DNA of 7,737 bases from contig JAKRWB010000618.1 of assembly GCA_022353185.1 (NCBI GenBank), positions 1-7,737 on the forward strand. The letters run 5' to 3'. Source of the stretch: ANME-2 cluster archaeon (lineage in GTDB: Archaea; Halobacteriota; Methanosarcinia; Methanosarcinales; Methanocomedenaceae). The position numbers and the translations under genes are program-made. The notes beneath the pieces were generated by a model. It saw only the letters and a program-made list of their open reading frames with translations. It had not been told where the DNA came from and searched no databases. Positions 4,900 through 7,737 of this stretch are shown here, piece by piece. Positions within the stretch are counted from its first letter, which is position 1; every line of letters begins with the position of its first letter.

Positions 4900-6165
4900 A
4901 TGAAGATTATAATCAACCCTGACGTAAAATATGCCAACGGCACCCAGAGGGTATTTGGTGCTGAGGAGACCCTCAAAAATATAGTCGGTATACTGGATAA
5001 GGTGGGAGTTACCCGTTTAGCCGATATTACAGACCTGGACCGTGTGGGCATTCATGTGTTCTCTGCCATCAGGCCCAGTGCTGCTGATGGTGCAATTTCA
5101 ATTTACAGCGGTAAAGGTTCTGACCAGACCCAGGCCAGGATATCTGCCATCATGGAAAGTGTAGAACGGTGCTATGCCGAACAACCTCACACAAGTGCAA
5201 ACATTGATGATGATGAGGTCAAGCCCTCAATTACCGACACTTATGAAAATCTTTCCCGGAAAGTGAACTCTATCTATCCCCCTGACCTGCTGCTGGCCGA
5301 GCGCATGATGAAGAATACCAGGCTGGAATGGGTGGTAGGATATGACCTGTTGAGTGAACAGAACATCCTGGTTCCCTCCAATGCCGTGTACCATCCCTAT
5401 AACCCATCAAATGGCGCCACCCAGATGTTCCGCAGCAACACCAACGGGCTGGCCTCAGGCAGTACCATGGAAGAGGCAGTGCTGCACGGGCTGATGGAAG
5501 TGATTGAACGCGATGCACTCAGCATTGCCGAGTTCAACAAGAATCCGGGACGGGAGATTATACTTATACCCGAAGACGGGCTAGTCTATGAACTTAAGCA
5601 CAAGTTCGATGCAGCTGGTATCATAGCAAAAGTATGGCTGCTGAACCATGATATCGGACTGCCTACGGTTGTGTGTGCATTGGATGACCCGGTCCTGAAA
5701 GACCCTGCCATGCTGGTCATGGGTGCAGGCTCGCACTTAAAACCCGAGATTGCAGTATCAAGAGCATTGACCGAAGCCGCACAGAGCAGGGTGGTGCAGA
5801 TACACGGCGCCCGTGAGGATACTGACAGGGAATCTGTTGTCAGGACGTTTGGCTACGAAGCTATGAAACGGCTCAACCGCTACTGGTACCAGGATTCCGA
5901 TGATAAAGTATCATTATCAGACATGGATGATATCTCAGCTGACACACCTGCCATGAACATCAATACCATCCTGGAAATGCTTAGAGGCATAGTACCCCAT
6001 GCTGTTATAGCCAACCTGTCCAGTTCTTCAATAAATATTCCTGTTATAAGGGCCGTGCTGCCCACTTTTGAACAGTACACTCTTGACCGGGAACGCAAAG
6101 GGAAACGTATGCGACTGGGTCGCAAGCCTGGGGAGAAACGCACCTTCAGGCGGCCCGGGGCATGA
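4900..6165 (+). CDS. ycaO: YcaO-domain protein, probable McrA-glycine thioamidation enzyme
   Basis: This 421-residue protein belongs to the YcaO ATP-dependent cyclodehydratase/thioamide group. ATP-site motifs are GKGSDQTQARISAIMESVER (71-90; Glu86, Glu89, Arg90), NGLASGSTMEEAVLHGLMEV (182-201) followed by IERD (Glu200, Glu203, Arg204), and GAGSHLKPEIAVSRALTEAA (276-295 region) with Gln295 and Arg297. It ends RTFRRPGA and lacks the PxPxP terminus of azoline-forming YcaOs. The family activates a backbone amide by phosphorylation; with tfuA, as here, it was shown in Methanosarcina to be needed for the thioglycine in the McrA subunit of methyl-coenzyme M reductase. The assigned start is ATG at 4900, with AGGA six bases upstream; an in-frame TTG at 4894 abuts that site and is unlikely. 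The stop overlaps the tfuA start. Confidence 0.93.
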   Translation: MKIIINPDVKYANGTQRVFGAEETLKNIVGILDKVGVTRLADITDLDRVGIHVFSAIRPSAADGAISIYSGKGSDQTQARISAIMESVERCYAEQPHTSANIDDDEVKPSITDTYENLSRKVNSIYPPDLLLAERMMKNTRLEWVVGYDLLSEQNILVPSNAVYHPYNPSNGATQMFRSNTNGLASGSTMEEAVLHGLMEVIERDALSIAEFNKNPGREIILIPEDGLVYELKHKFDAAGIIAKVWLLNHDIGLPTVVCALDDPVLKDPAMLVMGAGSHLKPEIAVSRALTEAAQSRVVQIHGAREDTDRESVVRTFGYEAMKRLNRYWYQDSDDKVSLSDMDDISADTPAMNINTILEMLRGIVPHAVIANLSSSSINIPVIRAVLPTFEQYTLDRERKGKRMRLGRKPGEKRTFRRPGA

Positions 6166-6821
6166 CACATATCGTTGTATTCACGGGCACCAGCCTTTCC
6201 TGGAAGGATGCGGGACTGGTGCTGGATGCAGATTATCGCTCGCCTGTGAAGAGGAACGATATAAATATCCTGCTGGATAAAGGGACTCCGGATTTCATCG
6301 GGATTATTGACGGCATATTTTTTGACAGGGCGGCCGTGGCCCACAGGGAGATTCTTCGTGCCATGAAAGCAGGTGTAATCGTGGTAGGTGGATGTAGCAT
6401 GGGGGCACTTAGAGCATCTGAACTTGATACTTACAATATGATCGGGGTGGGGCGTATCTATGAATGGTACCGTGATGGTGTCATTGAATCCGATGATGAA
6501 GTGGCGGTCACTTTCCATCCGGAAACTCTTGAACCGTTGTCAATCCCTCTGGTCAATATCAGGGTAACCCTTGAGCGTGCAGTGGAACAGGGTGCGATTG
6601 AGCCCGACCTCAGTGAAAAGCTACTGGAAACAGCACGCTCCATGTACTACCCTGACCGGACCTTTGCAGCCATTGTTAAAAGTAGTGTGGAAAATGGCCA
6701 TATTCCAAAATCTGAAAAAGATACTATGATTGACTATCTTATCCAAAATGAAGTGGATGTCAAACGTGAAGATGCTTTGCTGGTTATCGAAAAGATAAAA
6801 GAATTGGCAGGGTCTTTATAG
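6162..6821 (+). CDS. tfuA: TfuA-like protein, partner of YcaO in thioamide formation
   Basis: This 219-residue protein has the TfuA core: VVFTGTSLSWKDA (5-17), DFIGIIDGIFFDR (44-56), GVIVVGGCSMGALRASEL (71-88), GVGRIYEWYRDG (95-106) and DDEVAV (111-116). The C-terminal third is helical and less conserved. TfuA proteins accompany YcaO enzymes that make thioamides and are thought to help deliver sulfur or recruit the substrate. The exact step at McrA is not settled as far as I know. Its ATG shares bases with the ycaO stop (ATGA, 6162-6165), so the two are almost certainly one transcript with coupled translation. A recognisable T-rich terminator is absent right after the stop; the following spacer becomes AT-rich from about 6870. 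Confidence 0.93.
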   Translation: MTHIVVFTGTSLSWKDAGLVLDADYRSPVKRNDINILLDKGTPDFIGIIDGIFFDRAAVAHREILRAMKAGVIVVGGCSMGALRASELDTYNMIGVGRIYEWYRDGVIESDDEVAVTFHPETLEPLSIPLVNIRVTLERAVEQGAIEPDLSEKLLETARSMYYPDRTFAAIVKSSVENGHIPKSEKDTMIDYLIQNEVDVKREDALLVIEKIKELAGSL

Positions 6822-7017
6822 ACACCTATAAAATGGGTCTGGGTGGCTGAATAGTAACAAAGCGATTAAGACATTCAATTTCATTGAAAATTCTCCGAAA
6901 GTTAATTTATTTCAAAATTACTTATAGTTTTATCTAATGATACATTTCCTTGGTGGATGGTTTTAGCTATGGACAATTGAACTGGATTTTTATCAGGGGT
7001 TAATAAACTGGGATACG

Positions 7018-7026
7018 TTTTTAAAG
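7018..7026 (+). promoter_or_regulatory. TATA-like element for proline dehydrogenase
   Basis: TTTTTAAAG is the best placed AT-rich candidate. A start site about 26 bases on would be near 7048, leaving a 30-base leader that retains the GGAG ribosome binding site (7066-7069). The match to the archaeal consensus is moderate, and a more distant TTACTTATA (6917-6925) is an alternative. Confidence 0.35.
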
Positions 7027-7034
7027 TGATATTA

Positions 7035-7060
7035 CCAATTTACTAATTGGGATTTTTCCC
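7035..7060 (+). promoter_or_regulatory. Inverted repeats at the proline dehydrogenase start region, possible operator or leader structure
   Basis: CCAATT-TACT-AATTGG (7035-7050) is a perfect 6-bp inverted repeat with a 4-base loop. It runs directly into GGGA-TTTT-TCCC (7049-7060), a 4-bp repeat sharing two G residues with the first. The predicted transcription start falls within the first repeat. A DNA operator or a small leader structure are both possible; neither is proven. Confidence 0.35.
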
Positions 7061-7077
7061 GGAGTGGAGAAATAAAT

Positions 7078-7737
7078 ATGGGAATCCTAATACATCTGGC
7101 GAAACGCTGGGTTGCCGGCGAATATCTTGAAGATGCTGTTGAGAGGGCAAAATCCGCAAACATCCGGGGGATCAGCGGTATCATCAATCATGTGGGGGAA
7201 CATAATGAGGATATCGCTGAGATAGAAGCTTCGGCCGAAGAATACAGTCAGCTCCTGGATGGCATCAAACAGGAACAGATAGACAGTGCCATTTCCATCA
7301 AACTCACCCAGCTGGGGCTTATGAAAGATGTGCAGACGTGCATCAGGACGGTAGAGCCTCTGGTAAAGAAGGCAGCCGACCTTGGCATTTTTGTATGGAT
7401 GGATATGGAAGGGAGTACCCATACCCAGCAGATCATTGATATCTACAAACATCTTTACAAGGAAAATAAGAACCTGGGGATTGCCATCCAGGTATACCTG
7501 TTCAGGACGCCGGATGACCTGAAAGAACTCTCGGCAATGGGCGCCAGGATACGTTTGTGCAAAGGTGCATATAACGAACCGGCTGATATAGCCATGAAAA
7601 GGCATGAGGATATTAGAAAAGCCTATGCAGACCAGATGGAGATGCTGTTCAGGGACGGCGGACTCGAACTTATCGCAGTGGCCACGCATGATGATGAACT
7701 TATCGAACTGGCCATTCAATTGAACAATGACCACCCC
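7078..7737 (+). CDS. Proline dehydrogenase family protein (C-terminus beyond window)
   Basis: The frame opens at ATG 7078 and remains open to the window end, 220 codons, so the gene is truncated by the window and not broken. It carries proline dehydrogenase (PRODH, TIM-barrel flavoenzyme) signatures: RWVAGEYLEDAVERA (10-24), SIKLTQLGL (73-81), VWMDMEGS (106-113), AIQVYLFR (136-143), RIRLCKGAYNEP (157-168, with the FAD/substrate-site Lys162) and VATHDDE (201-207). The enzyme oxidises L-proline to pyrroline-5-carboxylate with FAD as acceptor, usually passing electrons to a membrane quinone or similar carrier. The family's final Arg-rich substrate-binding helix is outside the window. It is preceded by GGAG (7066-7069), eight bases before the ATG, and has its own spacer, so it is probably transcribed separately from ycaO-tfuA. 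Pyrroline-5-carboxylate dehydrogenase is not visible here. Confidence 0.9.
   Translation, partial: MGILIHLAKRWVAGEYLEDAVERAKSANIRGISGIINHVGEHNEDIAEIEASAEEYSQLLDGIKQEQIDSAISIKLTQLGLMKDVQTCIRTVEPLVKKAADLGIFVWMDMEGSTHTQQIIDIYKHLYKENKNLGIAIQVYLFRTPDDLKELSAMGARIRLCKGAYNEPADIAMKRHEDIRKAYADQMEMLFRDGGLELIAVATHDDELIELAIQLNNDHP

Larger units (their letters stand above)
6822..7077 (+). other. Gene-free spacer between tfuA and proline dehydrogenase
   Basis: These 256 bases hold no credible gene; the longest ATG frames on the plus strand are under ten codons. I see no tRNA-like cloverleaf. The spacer contains an inverted repeat TTCAAT-TTC-ATTGAA (6874-6888), AT-rich sequence with scattered T runs that may end the tfuA transcript (6901-6934), a TATA-like TTTTTAAAG (7018-7026), and a compact inverted-repeat region (7035-7060) just before the proline dehydrogenase ribosome binding site. 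Confidence 0.6.

Noticed and set aside
4833..5051. Minus-strand extension into the ycaO N-terminus
   Set aside because: It overlaps the well supported ycaO start and the divergent promoter, and encodes no recognisable protein.
5880..6518. Minus-strand 212-codon frame spanning the ycaO-tfuA junction
   Set aside because: Both opposite-strand genes are clear family members, and the antisense product has no recognisable motif.
6822..7077. Possible small gene, tRNA or structured RNA in the spacer
   Set aside because: All ATG frames are under ten codons, and no cloverleaf or GC-rich stable stem is visible; only short inverted repeats remain.
7087..7734. Minus-strand 215-codon frame opposite proline dehydrogenase
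   Set aside because: The plus-strand frame holds the full PRODH motif set and a ribosome binding site; the minus frame is His/Phe/Ile-rich without any motif.

Overview
The window looks like a piece of a euryarchaeal chromosome from a lineage that carries methyl-coenzyme M reductase (Mcr), such as a methanogen or an anaerobic methane or alkane oxidiser. Three things point there. It holds the archaeal ribosomal protein S3Ae (eS1) and the archaeal-only families UPF0200 and UPF0201. It holds a YcaO/TfuA pair of the type that makes the thioglycine in McrA. Promoters carry archaeal TATA boxes, and one gene is followed by an archaeal oligo-T termination region. The overall feel is Methanosarcinales-like, but genus cannot be settled from this sequence. 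I see no insertion sequence, tRNA, rRNA, CRISPR array or clearly transferred block; this is mostly core genome.

Left part (1-4836), all on the minus strand and so read from right to left. A group of three overlapping genes comes first: a radical SAM protein of the anaerobic ribonucleotide reductase activase type (4078-4836), a UPF0200 P-loop NTPase/kinase-like protein (3536-4081) and a UPF0201 RNA-binding-like protein (3117-3539). Each junction is a 4-base ATGA overlap. Next, with its own strong TATA box (3100-3108), comes rps3ae (2216-2998), which has an unusual acidic tail of 12-residue tandem repeats and is followed by a T-rich terminator. Then aspartate kinase (645-2039), a small DUF5611-like protein (286-603) and the start of a DUF98-type chorismate-pyruvate lyase (1-264, cut by the window edge) form a probable second operon. 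Aspartate kinase feeds aspartate semialdehyde, which methanogens use for aromatic biosynthesis as well as for lysine, threonine and methionine. Chorismate lyase draws 4-hydroxybenzoate off chorismate, so these neighbours can be read as two ends of one route toward methanopterin.

Right part (4837-7737), plus strand. A 63-bp spacer between the divergent radical SAM and ycaO start codons has a near-palindromic TATA element placed to serve both directions. ycaO (4900-6165) and tfuA (6162-6821) overlap by 4 bases. A 256-bp gap without a gene follows, holding a TATA-like element and two small inverted repeats. Then comes a proline dehydrogenase (7078 to the window end, C-terminus missing), the least expected gene for this kind of archaeon.

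A recurring feature is the use of non-ATG starts backed by good ribosome binding sites: TTG for rps3ae, GTG for aspartate kinase, and for the DUF5611-like gene either a GTG buried inside the ribosome binding site or, more interestingly, an ATT. I did not find an evident wholly new multi-gene system. The best leads are the S3Ae repeat tail, the possible ATT start, the shared TATA element, the structured proline dehydrogenase leader, and the gene linkages.
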